Part shown: positions 56,397 through 64,000 of the stretch, one piece after another
How the letters are laid out: each line of letters begins with the position of its first letter
How positions within the stretch are numbered: the first letter of the stretch is position 1
Source: Loigolactobacillus zhaoyuanensis
GTDB taxonomy: Bacteria > Bacillota > Bacilli > Lactobacillales > Lactobacillaceae
Length of the DNA: 64,000 nucleotides
NCBI RefSeq assembly: GCF_003946385.1
Contig: NZ_RHOE01000001.1
Coordinates: 41,736 to 105,735 of the forward strand
Direction of reading: 5' to 3'
Translations under genes and position numbers: made by a program
Notes under the pieces: generated by a model
The model's database searches: none
Told to the model about the DNA's origin: nothing
What the model saw: the letters and a program-made list of their open reading frames with translations, nothing else

Positions 56397-57440
56397 GTTT
56401 AGGATGAGTAGGTTAGCTTCCATTCCGGCGCTGGCGTATGGAACGCGTGCGACTTGAACTTGGCGGTTTTTGCCATAGTTCAATCGACAACGGAAAGCAA
56501 GTACTATTTAGCGGTTAAGTGCTAGTTCTGATACTTGTTAATTTAGTCGTTAAGAACGAGCGACAGTGGCGCGTTGGTAAGCTAATTTTCTTTCCAATTA
56601 AGCCCAATCGGAAAAGAAAATGGATCTTGCCAATCGCGCATAGTACTAGGCGACCACGGTCACCAAGTACTATCGACACAGCTGCGACTTGGACTTGCCG
56701 TACTTCGGCAATAGTCCAATCGACAACGGGAAGAGCGTTCTGTTTAACGAATAAGTGTTAAATTCAATACTTGCTAAGCAGTGTTGATAAGAAAGAGCGA
56801 CAGTGATACGCCAGCGCCTCCATTCCACCTTGGCAGTGTTAGATCACTATTTAATTAGTTAGTTTAATTGTCTTAGCTAGTTCAACTAGGATTAACCGCC
56901 AGTTGTTAGTGATTCGTAGTTTTAAAGTTAGGTTATATGCGCATAAAAATGCCGGTAAAACAGTCTTTCAACTGTTTTACCGGCATTTTCGTTCTGATTG
57001 TCACTAGTTTTGCTACTTAAACAATCAATAGTTGAATGTTCAACTGTTGACTGCTGGAATGGAGTCGCCAGTGGACCACTGTCGCTCGTTCTTAATAACT
57101 GAATTAACAAGTATCAGATACTAGTATTTATTCGCAAAACAGAACTTGCTTCCCGTTGTCGATTGAACTAAGGCGAAAACCGCAAGTTCAAGTCGCAGAT
57201 GTGTCGATAGTTCTTAATGGCGATTTATGCCATTTAGAACTATGCGTGGCTGGCGAGATCCATTTTTCCGTCTGCTTTTGGGTTTATCCAGGAAAAATTA
57301 GCTCGCCAACGCGCCCACTCGTTCCGTCCACTGGCGCCGGAATGGAAGCTAACCAACTCTGTTTTTTACATCCAATCTCAGCCAGAACCAGTCAAATTAT
57401 GTCGAGCGGATTTTCTATTTCCAGACATTATTGCTTAAGC
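56397..57440. repeat. Mosaic intergenic repeat, copy C (longest)
   Basis: A non-coding convergent gap of about 1.2 kb between glnA and pepX. Modules in order: CCATTCCGGCGCTGGCGTATGG (56422-56443), GAACT..AGTTC hairpin (56457-56483), AAGTG/TACTT (56517-56536), H2 (56569-56639), ATAGTACTAGGCGACC/GGTCACCAAGTACTAT (56640-56674), TTGCCG/CGGCAA, the CACCTTGGCAG segment (56827 on), the terminator (56946-56989), then an inverted series: GTCGCTCG, AAGGCGAAAACCGC, ATAGTTCT/AGAACTAT (57207-57243), H2 inverted (57244-57314) and AAGCTAACCAACTCTG (57348-57363). Confidence 0.88.
56946..56989. terminator. Bidirectional terminator in repeat copy C
   Basis: A perfect 19-bp stem AAAATGCCGGTAAAACAGT with its inverse at 56971-56989 and the loop CTTTCA. 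Compared with copies A and B, several stem bases differ on both arms together. Confidence 0.94.
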
Positions 57441-57465
57441 ACCTTACAGCGCATGCTTATTTTAA

Positions 57466-59850
57466 TTAATGTTTAGTAAAAGGCACGCTGAGCTGGCAGG
57501 CGTTGAGATCGAGCTTGTAGTTGGCGACGGTTTGCGGCCACAGCGTCATCCCCATGTCGCTGGCATAGACGATCACGCCGAGTTGATGGCCGGCAGCGAG
57601 GCGGAAGTAGGTCGGCTGCAGGTCAAAATTAACCGTGTAAAAGCTGCCCGGTTCGACCGGCAAACTAGTCGTGTTACTTTGCCGATTTTGTAAATTAATG
57701 TGGCCACGGGTGATCAATTTATAGTCGGTGGCGGCTTGTAATTTAAATTCAACGAGATCATCGGTTTGACCGGCCGGATTTAAGCGATAACCTTTGCGCT
57801 CAAGCATGCTGGGTGTGGCGCCTAAACGCTGCGCTTGACCGTAATCAACGACTAGGACACTGAGCAGGCCAGTTGGCTGATCAACAGCGGCTTGTAGCGT
57901 GACGGTCACGTTGCCATCGATCGTCAGCGGCTGCGCTAACGGTGCTGTTTTCAAGCGGAATTGATTGGCGGCATAGGCTGGTGTCGCCGTGATGAAGTCA
58001 TGTAGCCAGCGCGTCTCATCACGCTTATTTTGTTCAAACGGCTGCCGATTATCATCCTTAAAAGTCACGAAGGCAGCGTCGGTTGGTTCCTCAAGCGTGA
58101 GCGCGGTTGGCGTGAAATGATACAGCTGCCGTTTACGATCAACAGGGGCCCAATCATGATAACCGCGCCAAGTTTCCGCGGCTAAGTTATCCTGGATCGT
58201 CACGTTGGGGATCACCGCCGGCGCGTTGTTGGCCACACCATAAAGCTGATAACTCAGCCACAAATTCATCATGTCAGTGAAATCCAACGAAGGCATATTA
58301 TTGATATAAATATGCTGCCCTTGATGTAAAATAAGTTTCCGCTGCACGCCAGTTGTTTTTAAGGCTTGCCACAGCTTTTCCACATTGCGCGGCTTAACGT
58401 TCCAATCATTTAAACCATGGACCAGCACAATGTCAGCCTTAACGTTAGCAATTTGGTTCCGATAATTGCGCTCATCCCAAAAAGCATTGTAATTACCCGT
58501 CGTGCGATCTTGGCCGGCCTGCAACTGCGCTAATTCGTCAGCAAATATCGCTTTAACTTTGGCGTAATCGGCGGCGTCTTTTTGTCGGGAAAGGCATAGC
58601 TTAGCGAGGACATCAGTGTCTTCGCCTTGGCAATCAACAGGCGCCACGACCAAGCCGTTGTCACGATAATAATCGTACCAACTAGAAATAGCGGCCTCAG
58701 CGATGATCGTTTTCAGGCCGGCAACGCCTGTGGTGGCAGCAGCGACCGCCAGTGTGCCTAAATAAGATTTGCCGGTCATCGCCACGTTGCCATTACACCA
58801 AGTCGCCTTGATCTCGATATTATCGGTACGGTTGGTGAAGGCGCGCCGCTTGCCATTGAGCCATTCGATCACGGCAATCGTCGAAGTAGTTTCTGCCACT
58901 GAGCCGCAAGTCCGAATACCGTCGGAGTCGCGGGTGCCAATACCGCCTGCATAGACGCTGGCAAAACCGCGGGCCAACAGGTAGTCATTTAGCGCGTAGC
59001 TACTGTTGTCGGTGGCGATTTTTTCAGTTTGTTGCGCTCGACCTTGAACTGAACGTGGTTTTGGCAGTGTCGTCGTGCTGGTTGGCAGGGGTGTGTCGGC
59101 AGCTGACTTGACCGCCAGTTCTTGATCCACGTTGTGTAGTAAGTCGTCAACGTCATTAATGCCCTTAAAATAAGGATTAGCTGTGTAAAGTGCTGGAATT
59201 TTTAATTCAGCTGGCACCTGTGGTCGTATGATCGTTGTTGCCAACAGATCGCGCTGACCATCATGATCAGTATCCAACGGCGCTTCAACGTAGACGACTT
59301 CTTTGATCAAATGCCGCGTATCAAAAACAGCCTGCGCTTTACCATTGAAAAATAACGGCCGCGGCCCAGTATAAGTGGCAAAAAAGCCGCGATCAGCCAG
59401 ATCATCCAAATAGGTTAAGCCTAATTTGGTGTGGGTGGTCAATAATAAGTAAATATCAGTTAATAAAGTCGCATTATCTAACGGACTAGTGTCGGCAAAT
59501 GCCAGCTGGCTAGCGCGCATGAATTTCAGCGGGTCAGCTAAATCAAAATCAGTAGTCGCTTCAAAACCCAGCAATTGTAAGGCAAGATTGTAGAATTGAA
59601 CCGCCGTCAAAGTCGTGGGCGCCGCTAAAAAAGCGCTGACCGTGGTCGTTTGATCAAGCAGTAAATTAGCGATCGCTTCATTTTGACTACTAGGCGTTAA
59701 TGCTTCGGGAAAACAGCGGTGCAGGAAATGCGCTAAGTTAGTCCTTAAATCCGCAGTCAACGCTGTCGGCGTAAATAAACCGATGTTTTGCAATTCCGTC
59801 AGCGCTTGCTCGGCGTCAACGTCGATCTGTGCAAATTGATTGATTTTCAT
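57466..59850 (-). CDS. pepX: Xaa-Pro dipeptidyl-peptidase PepX
   Basis: A cytoplasmic serine peptidase releasing X-Pro dipeptides, important for growth on casein. About 794 residues: N-terminal helical domain (1-145), alpha/beta-hydrolase core with nucleophile Ser in MTGKSYLGT, Asp in VHGLNDWNVK and His in HQGQHIYIN, and a C-terminal jelly-roll domain. The start is ATG 59850 (MKINQFAQ) behind AAAGTGGG. A GTG at 59862 would place the start inside that site. It is divergent from the small gene at 60001. Confidence 0.96.
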   Translation of the reverse strand: MKINQFAQIDVDAEQALTELQNIGLFTPTALTADLRTNLAHFLHRCFPEALTPSSQNEAIANLLLDQTTTVSAFLAAPTTLTAVQFYNLALQLLGFEATTDFDLADPLKFMRASQLAFADTSPLDNATLLTDIYLLLTTHTKLGLTYLDDLADRGFFATYTGPRPLFFNGKAQAVFDTRHLIKEVVYVEAPLDTDHDGQRDLLATTIIRPQVPAELKIPALYTANPYFKGINDVDDLLHNVDQELAVKSAADTPLPTSTTTLPKPRSVQGRAQQTEKIATDNSSYALNDYLLARGFASVYAGGIGTRDSDGIRTCGSVAETTSTIAVIEWLNGKRRAFTNRTDNIEIKATWCNGNVAMTGKSYLGTLAVAAATTGVAGLKTIIAEAAISSWYDYYRDNGLVVAPVDCQGEDTDVLAKLCLSRQKDAADYAKVKAIFADELAQLQAGQDRTTGNYNAFWDERNYRNQIANVKADIVLVHGLNDWNVKPRNVEKLWQALKTTGVQRKLILHQGQHIYINNMPSLDFTDMMNLWLSYQLYGVANNAPAVIPNVTIQDNLAAETWRGYHDWAPVDRKRQLYHFTPTALTLEEPTDAAFVTFKDDNRQPFEQNKRDETRWLHDFITATPAYAANQFRLKTAPLAQPLTIDGNVTVTLQAAVDQPTGLLSVLVVDYGQAQRLGATPSMLERKGYRLNPAGQTDDLVEFKLQAATDYKLITRGHINLQNRQSNTTSLPVEPGSFYTVNFDLQPTYFRLAAGHQLGVIVYASDMGMTLWPQTVANYKLDLNACQLSVPFTKH

Positions 59851-59959
59851 TTTAAAACCCACTTTCTAATGCGTTTAGTTTTACGTTGGACCCTGGCTCT
59901 ATTATTGATTAAGTCACGGCAAAATACAAACCTGAAACCAAGTTGCGCTGGCGCGTTTC

Positions 59960-59968
59960 TGCTATAAT
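59960..59968 (+). promoter_or_regulatory. Extended -10 promoter element of the small unknown gene
   Basis: TG-C-TATAAT at 59960-59968; TTGCGC (59943-59948) is only 14 bases upstream, so the extended -10 may be the main contact. It lies in the divergent pepX gap. Confidence 0.5.
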
Positions 59969-60000
59969 AAATAGGATATTTATAAAAGGAATGATGACTT

Positions 60001-60381
60001 ATTCAAAAATTAGCTAACGGGCAATGGCAATGGCCGTCCTATCAAGATTTTATTCCCCAATTTGCCGCAACTTATCGGCAAGTTGATCCCACTGTGGTCA
60101 CTGACTTTGATCAGTACGCGCAGGCATTTCCTAAGCGCCAAGAGATCATGCAGCATTACGCCAAAAGCTGGTATGCGCTGAAACAAGCAGCGGGCTTGGC
60201 TTTTTTGCCGCAAACATTATCGACCGGTGAATTACTTAACATGGCCAGTGAAATTTTTGCTGACGACCCAGTCAGCTTGACCTCATTACAACAATACGGA
60301 ATCACCGAAGCCTTGCTGGCAGCGCACTTTGGCAGTGTGGCGCAAGTGTTTAAATTGCTAAAAGTGCAGCCGGAAGCTTAA
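60001..60381 (+). CDS. Conserved small protein of unknown function, apparent ATT start
   Basis: The frame is open from 59998 (a TGA lies just before) to TAA at 60379. The coding character begins at once: QKLANGQWQWPSYQDFIPQF, then DFDQYAQAFPKRQEIM. No ATG, GTG or TTG occurs before GTG 60094, which would cut this part off. AAAGGA (59985-59990) is ten bases from ATT 60001. Alternatively, ATG 59994 (MTYSK) would join this frame if the A5 run at 60005-60009 lost one base. About 126 residues with ATT as start. I do not recognise a domain. It is divergent from pepX. Confidence 0.6.
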   Translation: MQKLANGQWQWPSYQDFIPQFAATYRQVDPTVVTDFDQYAQAFPKRQEIMQHYAKSWYALKQAAGLAFLPQTLSTGELLNMASEIFADDPVSLTSLQQYGITEALLAAHFGSVAQVFKLLKVQPEA

Positions 60382-60426
60382 AGCGTTTTAGACCACAACA
60401 AGTGCCAAGCAGGCCAATAGCAATGA

Positions 60427-60490
60427 CACCAAATGTAGCAAACAATTTATACGTGTGACACAGATCGTGTCATTGCTGATTTGAAGTGCA
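60427..60490 (+). repeat. Operator-like repeat, copy 1
   Basis: CACCAAATGTAGCAAA followed by TGACAC-AGATC-GTGTCA (60456-60472) and a tail like that of copy 2 at 61313. The two copies align over about 65 bases and are separated by mosaic repeat copy D. Confidence 0.7.
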
Positions 60491-60554
60491 AAGAATAGAG
60501 GCGCTGGTGTTGTAGGAAATAGCTTTTTCGAAAGCTTTGCTGTCATGCCAGTGT

Positions 60555-61110
60555 GTAAGCAGATTTAGTTTGGTGCCATTCCGGCGCTGGCGTATGGAAC
60601 GCGTGGTACTAGGCGACCATAAATCGGTCACCAAGTACCTGAAGAACTCCAATAAAGTTAGACAAAAACTAACTGAATTGGAGTTTTTTTGTATTCTGTT
60701 TATCACTAAGTTTGCCACTTAAACAACCAATAATTGAACGCTCAACCATGGCCTGCTGGAATGGAGGCGTCAGTGGACCACTGTTGCTCGTTCTTAACAA
60801 CTAAATTAACAAGTATCAGAAACTAGCACATATTCGCTAAACAGAACCTGCTTCCCGTTGTCGATTGAACTAAGGCGAAAACCGCCAAGTTCAAGTCGCA
60901 GATGTGTCGATAGTTCTTGATGGCGGGTTATGCCATTTAGAACTATGCGTGGCTGGCGAGATCCATTTTTCCGTCCGCTTTTGGGTTTATCCAGGAAAAA
61001 TTAGCTCGCCAACGTGCCCACTCGTTCCGTCCACTGGCGCCGGAATGGAAGTTAACTTACTCTGCTTTTAGCCAAAATTTAGAAAGAATCAGTAAGATCA
61101 TGTCCCGTTT
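60555..61110. repeat. Mosaic intergenic repeat, copy D
   Basis: Contains GCCATTCCGGCGCTGGCGTATGG (60575 on), GGTACTAGGCGACC/GGTCACCAAGTACC (60605-60639), its own terminator (60645-60690), TTCTGTTTATCACTAAG (60695 on), GTTGCTCG, AAGGCGAAAACCGCCAAG (about 60872), ATAGTTCT/AGAACTAT (60910-60946), H2 inverted (60947-61016) and AAGTTAACTTACTCTG (about 61049-61064). It lies between two genes of the same direction, unlike copies A-C. Confidence 0.87.
60645..60690 (+). terminator. Terminator in repeat copy D
   Basis: AACTCCAAT (60645-60653) with ATTGGAGTT (60677-60685) and inner AGTTAG/CTAACT, followed by T. It holds the place that the CCGG-type terminator has in copies A-C but is unrelated in sequence. 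Confidence 0.9.
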
Positions 61111-61611
61111 TTTATCACCAAATATTTTAGTTTAAGCGTGTGCTATAAGACAATGGTACGTGTTCTTAACAACAGGCACTATTACTTAGTTGTAGCGAAA
61201 CTTGCTTTCTGGACTAATGCTCAGCGCTGACCATTATGGTTGGGGCTTTTTTTAATTGGTGCAAAAAATAATGTCCCAAAATGGCCTGCTCAAACGTATA
61301 TATAAGTGAGGGCACCATTTGTAGCAAAGTTATAAAACCGCAGACACAAATGGTGTCATTAGCTAAATTCAGGTCAAAAAACTTTTCCCTGATCAAACCG
61401 ATCAGACCAACGTTTATGCCGAACGTCGGAATTTTTTTAAAAAAAGTTTGGCACTTTTCGGGGTGCTCAAACGAGACTAGTATGGGAGGTTAAAAATAAT
61501 TCAAAAAAGTGGGAAAAATGATGCAGAACCAACGTATGTATAAGTGCAGGGGATTTTTACTATCAAAGTTGGCGTCATTAATTTCAATCTATCATCAAGG
61601 GAGCTGAGCGG
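61111..61611 (+). promoter_or_regulatory. Non-coding region before the replication genes, with direct and inverted repeats
   Basis: No gene is seen in these 500 bases. AACGTATATATAAGTG (61293-61308) recurs with one change at 61531-61546. Operator-like copy 2 (61313-61382) has GACAC-AAATG-GTGTC (61343-61357) and a longer CACCATTTGT/ACAAATGGTG pair (61313-61322, 61346-61355). A partial copy 3 follows the second AACGTATG at about 61560-61585. AATGCTCAGCGCTGACCATT (61217-61236) is a 20-base near-palindrome. The region may hold promoters, operators or an origin for the genes at 61612. Confidence 0.55.
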
Positions 61612-62424
61612 ATGCACATTAAATTGCAAGTTGACTTAAATTATTACCAACAAAAGGAATTTCAAAAGCTGGCTGATAGCACTACGGGCACGCAATATAA
61701 AAACGCGTTAGCCTTATGGTCGGTGCTGCTGAAACGAGCGGCTGAACTGAATCAGCAAGGATTGATCTATCAGCAGCCGGAGCAGCCATTAACGCAAACC
61801 GTTTTGTGTGCGTGGCTAAGGAGTAAGCGCCGCGATAGTGTTAGTCGTTCGTTGCGGACGTTGATCGCGTGCGGCTTGGTTCGCGCGACCGCGACCAAGC
61901 AATATCGCATCTGCAATTGGTCGCCGAATTTTGTGGTGCTCAACGGGGCGACGCCGGATTCAGCTGCCGCGCATTTATTACAGGACTATAATCAGCCGCA
62001 GCGCAAGCAAATAAAAAAAGCCACGGAGCAGCTATTGATTTATTTAAATCAAGTTGCGGAAAAAGCGTTTGCCGCCGATGAGGATATCCAATTGCTAGTC
62101 GCTGAATTATATCAGCATCAGACCACGACAGCCCAAATTAAACGAGTGATCGATTGGAAAACTAGGCAGTGGAAGGATGATATTAAAATGCGGCCTTTTC
62201 TGCGGCCGCAGACGCTGTTTGGACCAAAGTTCAATACTTATTTAAACGAGGTACCCGCTAGCTCAAAGCCGCAGCCGGCAGTATCCCGCACGCGTCAGGC
62301 GTATTTGTACGGGTTATATGCGGTCAGCGCCACTGTTGATGAAGTCGTGGCCAAGGCGGCAGCAGATCAGATCGTAACAACTAAAAAAGAAGTGGAGGCA
62401 GTTATTCATGAATATCGAAACTGA
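61612..62424 (+). CDS. Phage-type replisome organiser protein
   Basis: A 270-residue protein. The N-terminal part (about 1-110; LALWSVLLKRAAELNQQGLIY, SVSRSLRTLIACGLV) looks like the winged-helix N-terminal domain of phage replisome organisers. The C-terminal part has IKRVIDWKTRQWKDDIKMRPFLRPQTLFG, the pattern of the phage C-terminal domain Phg_2220_C. Such proteins bind an origin and recruit a helicase. GGGAG precedes the ATG, and the end overlaps the helicase gene by 17 bases. Assignment is by pattern only. Confidence 0.75.
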   Translation: MHIKLQVDLNYYQQKEFQKLADSTTGTQYKNALALWSVLLKRAAELNQQGLIYQQPEQPLTQTVLCAWLRSKRRDSVSRSLRTLIACGLVRATATKQYRICNWSPNFVVLNGATPDSAAAHLLQDYNQPQRKQIKKATEQLLIYLNQVAEKAFAADEDIQLLVAELYQHQTTTAQIKRVIDWKTRQWKDDIKMRPFLRPQTLFGPKFNTYLNEVPASSKPQPAVSRTRQAYLYGLYAVSATVDEVVAKAAADQIVTTKKEVEAVIHEYRN

Positions 62425-63730
62425 AATTTGTCATTATTTGATCCAACATCCCACGGTGCTTAAAACGACTACGTTGGCGGCGCAGTGGTTTAAGCAGCAA
62501 AAATGTCGGACTTTGATTCGCTGGCTGCTAGACGACCAAGGCTCGTATCGACATTGGACTGAGATACAGCAACGGTTTTCCGCGGCTGAGCCTCAGGTTT
62601 TCACCGAAACTGACTGGCAGTCTTTTGCGCAGCCCACAACTGATGAGGCTGCGTTTCAAGGGAGTGTGCGCATGCTGGAATTTAATTCTGTCCAAGCAAA
62701 GTTGGCAGATATGGCCCAAGCCTATTTAGCCAAACCGAGCATGCTTAATTGTGGCCTGCTGACACAGTATAGCCAACAGCTGGCTGCGCTAAACCAGCCG
62801 CGGTTAGCCACGCGCAGTCTGCCTGAGCATGGGGCGGCAATGTTGCAGGCGTTGGCGCAAACGCAGCCGACTGGCGTACAAACCTTTAACGGCATCGATA
62901 CGGTATTAGGTGGTGGCTTGCGCGGTGATGTTTTATGGACGATCGGCGCGCGGCCAGGTATTGGCAAGTCAGCGTTCGCCATTAATTTGATCCAGCAGGC
63001 GATCAGCCATGCGCCTGACCTACAAGTCGATCTATTCTCCTTAGAGATGTCAGCCACCGAAAATTATCAGCGGACGCTGGCTTACACCACCGGCGTGGCG
63101 GCTGGTAAATTCAATAATCCAGCTCACCAAATGACGGCCGCGGAGAAGCAGCAGGTCCGCATGGCGATCGACCAGGTCAATCCGCAACAATTACAGTTGC
63201 ACGATAGTCTATTAGTGCTGACGCAGATTATTAAAGTCATTCGGGCGCACGCGCAAAAAGCGGGGGCCGGCAACTATTTAGCGGTGATCGATTATTTACA
63301 GATCATCAGCTTGACGCGACTCGCAGCCCGTAACGATCGCCGCCAAGAAATCGAAACCATCACCCGCGAATTAAAATTACTGACCAATGAGCTGCACATT
63401 CCCATTATTTTATTTTCACAACTGAACCGTGAATTAGAAAAACGACCTGATCAAACGCCGCAATTAGCTGATCTGCGCGAATCCGGCAGCATTGAACAAG
63501 ATTCCAACGTGGTCAGCTTCTTGTACCCAGCCAGCACCACTGAAGCGCAGCGCGATGTGCGCCGAATCAACTTGATTTTTCGCAAAAATCGTTCGGGCCG
63601 CCTAAGCGAGTTGCAGTTCAATTTTGAACCCGAAAAAATGCGCTTCACACCGCAAGTCACCTTGCAGCAGGATGTTGCAGTCGGTGAGGGCTCATTGAAG
63701 ATGCAACAAGACGTTGTGGCGCCGTGGTAA
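62408..63730 (+). CDS. DnaB-like replicative helicase, phage type
   Basis: A 440-residue RecA-fold hexameric helicase. A short divergent N-terminal domain (1-110) is followed by the SF4 core: GARPGIGKSAFAI (Walker A, near 182), LFSLEMS, AVIDYLQIISL (Walker B), ILFSQLNRELEKRPDQ and LADLRESGSIEQDSN. The chromosomal helicase gene is normally elsewhere next to rplI, so with its phage-type partner this is an extra helicase of phage or element origin. GGAGGCAG precedes ATG 62408. No further phage gene follows in the window. Confidence 0.85.
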   Translation: MNIETEICHYLIQHPTVLKTTTLAAQWFKQQKCRTLIRWLLDDQGSYRHWTEIQQRFSAAEPQVFTETDWQSFAQPTTDEAAFQGSVRMLEFNSVQAKLADMAQAYLAKPSMLNCGLLTQYSQQLAALNQPRLATRSLPEHGAAMLQALAQTQPTGVQTFNGIDTVLGGGLRGDVLWTIGARPGIGKSAFAINLIQQAISHAPDLQVDLFSLEMSATENYQRTLAYTTGVAAGKFNNPAHQMTAAEKQQVRMAIDQVNPQQLQLHDSLLVLTQIIKVIRAHAQKAGAGNYLAVIDYLQIISLTRLAARNDRRQEIETITRELKLLTNELHIPIILFSQLNRELEKRPDQTPQLADLRESGSIEQDSNVVSFLYPASTTEAQRDVRRINLIFRKNRSGRLSELQFNFEPEKMRFTPQVTLQQDVAVGEGSLKMQQDVVAPW

Positions 63731-63852
63731 GCATAGAAACAGCCAACTAGTTTAATTGACGCTAGCTCTAAATAATTAAATGTAAAAATAATTTCAGTAA
63801 AACTCACGTGCACCGGCATTTTATTGTCAGTAAGCGTGGTTTTTTATTTTGG

Positions 63853-63908
63853 CCCAAATTGTCAAATCAAGTGCAACAGTATCGACCTATTCTTATAAAT
63901 TGGTATAG
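63853..63908. mobile_element. Probable right-hand end of an IS30-type element
   Basis: AATTGTCAAATCAAGTGCAAC (63856-63876, written in the two parts AATTGTCAAATC and AAGTGCAAC) lies just outside the transposase stop and resembles terminal sequences of IS30-family elements of lactic acid bacteria, recalled from memory. The exact border and target duplication cannot be fixed because the other end is outside the window. Confidence 0.45.
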
Positions 63909-64000
63909 TTAATCATCTAAATCAATGAATAGTTCACTGGCGCAGTTGTAGTTCAAGCTCCGACGTGGCCGGTGGTTAAGCGCGTCTTGGATTCCTTGGA
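63909..64000 (-). CDS. IS30-family transposase, C-terminal fragment at the window edge
   Basis: On the minus strand the frame is open from the right edge to TAA (63909-63911). It reads QDALNHRPRRSLNYN then ASELFIDLDD, matching the end of IS30 transposases (LNxRPRxxLxYxTPxELF). Only about 30 residues are visible, so whether the element is intact is unknown. Confidence 0.75.
   Translation of the reverse strand, partial: QGIQDALNHRPRRSLNYNCASELFIDLDD

Noticed and set aside
57156..57476. 106-codon open frame in repeat copy C
   Set aside because: It runs through the inverted H2 and H3 stem-loop modules, has no ribosome binding site, and matches the non-coding repeat in copy D, where the frame is not kept.
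60470..60722. Open frames on both strands at 60470-60722
   Set aside because: They span the copy D terminator and are explained by the repeat.
61214..61493. Open frames of 60 and 70 codons before the replication genes
   Set aside because: No ribosome binding sites and low-complexity composition; the region is better explained by direct and inverted repeats.
63731..63852. tRNA gene or attachment site after the helicase gene
   Set aside because: No cloverleaf-like sequence or duplicated tRNA end is seen; only AT-rich spacer and the probable IS end.

Overview
The window reads as a core-chromosome segment of a lactic acid bacterium of the family Lactobacillaceae. Evidence is the gene order polA-mutM-coaE-nrdR-dnaB-dnaI-thrS-infC-rpmI-rplT, the yqeG-yqeH-yhbY-nadD-yqeK-rsfS-yqeM block, glnR-glnA, pepX, T-box leaders and a LiaFSR system. 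Genus cannot be fixed from the sequence alone. Nearly every gene has a clear Shine-Dalgarno site. TTG and GTG starts are frequent, infC uses ATA, and one small gene appears to use ATT.

Layout. 1-2200: 3' part of murC, a MaoC-fold protein and a BI-1 membrane protein. 2.3-13.3 kb: DNA repair and replication genes (polA, mutM, coaE, nrdR, dnaB, dnaI), then thrS behind a T-box and infC-rpmI-rplT behind an autoregulatory-type leader. 13.3-21.7 kb: an oxidoreductase, the yqe ribosome-maturation/NAD block, tmcAL, yceD and rpmF. 21.8-27.5 kb: gndA, an OmpR-type two-component system, yidC and acyP. 27.7-36.9 kb: an rRNA/tRNA methyltransferase, an HD protein, a universal stress protein, an HxlR regulator, T-box-pheS-pheT, mltG, udk and greA. 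37-45.5 kb: liaF-liaS-liaR, a YfhO-type envelope protein and a class B PBP. 45.6-56.3 kb: a nucleoid-associated protein, an L,D-transpeptidase, an SMR pump, rpmG, fthC-rhomboid-yqgQ-glk-rhodanese-miaA-ynbB and glnR-glnA. 57.4-60.4 kb: pepX and a small unknown gene. 60.4-64 kb: an accessory tail with repeats, a phage-type replisome organiser plus DnaB-like helicase, and the end of an IS30-type transposase running off the window.

The most unusual content is intergenic. Two collinear elements, each with four short hairpins of different stem sequence but the same flanks, lie in the same orientation directly upstream of the ribosome binding sites of yidC and of the PBP gene. A related mosaic family built from stem-loop modules fills three convergent intergenic regions (39.6, 46.6 and 56.3 kb) and one other gap (60.5 kb). 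In both families the two arms of a hairpin change together between copies, so the ability to pair is conserved while the sequence is not. I regard this as the best candidate for an undescribed system. Whether it acts as RNA (leader, terminator) or is a mobile or recombining DNA repeat is open.

All calls come from reading the sequence and from family knowledge. No search or folding program was run.
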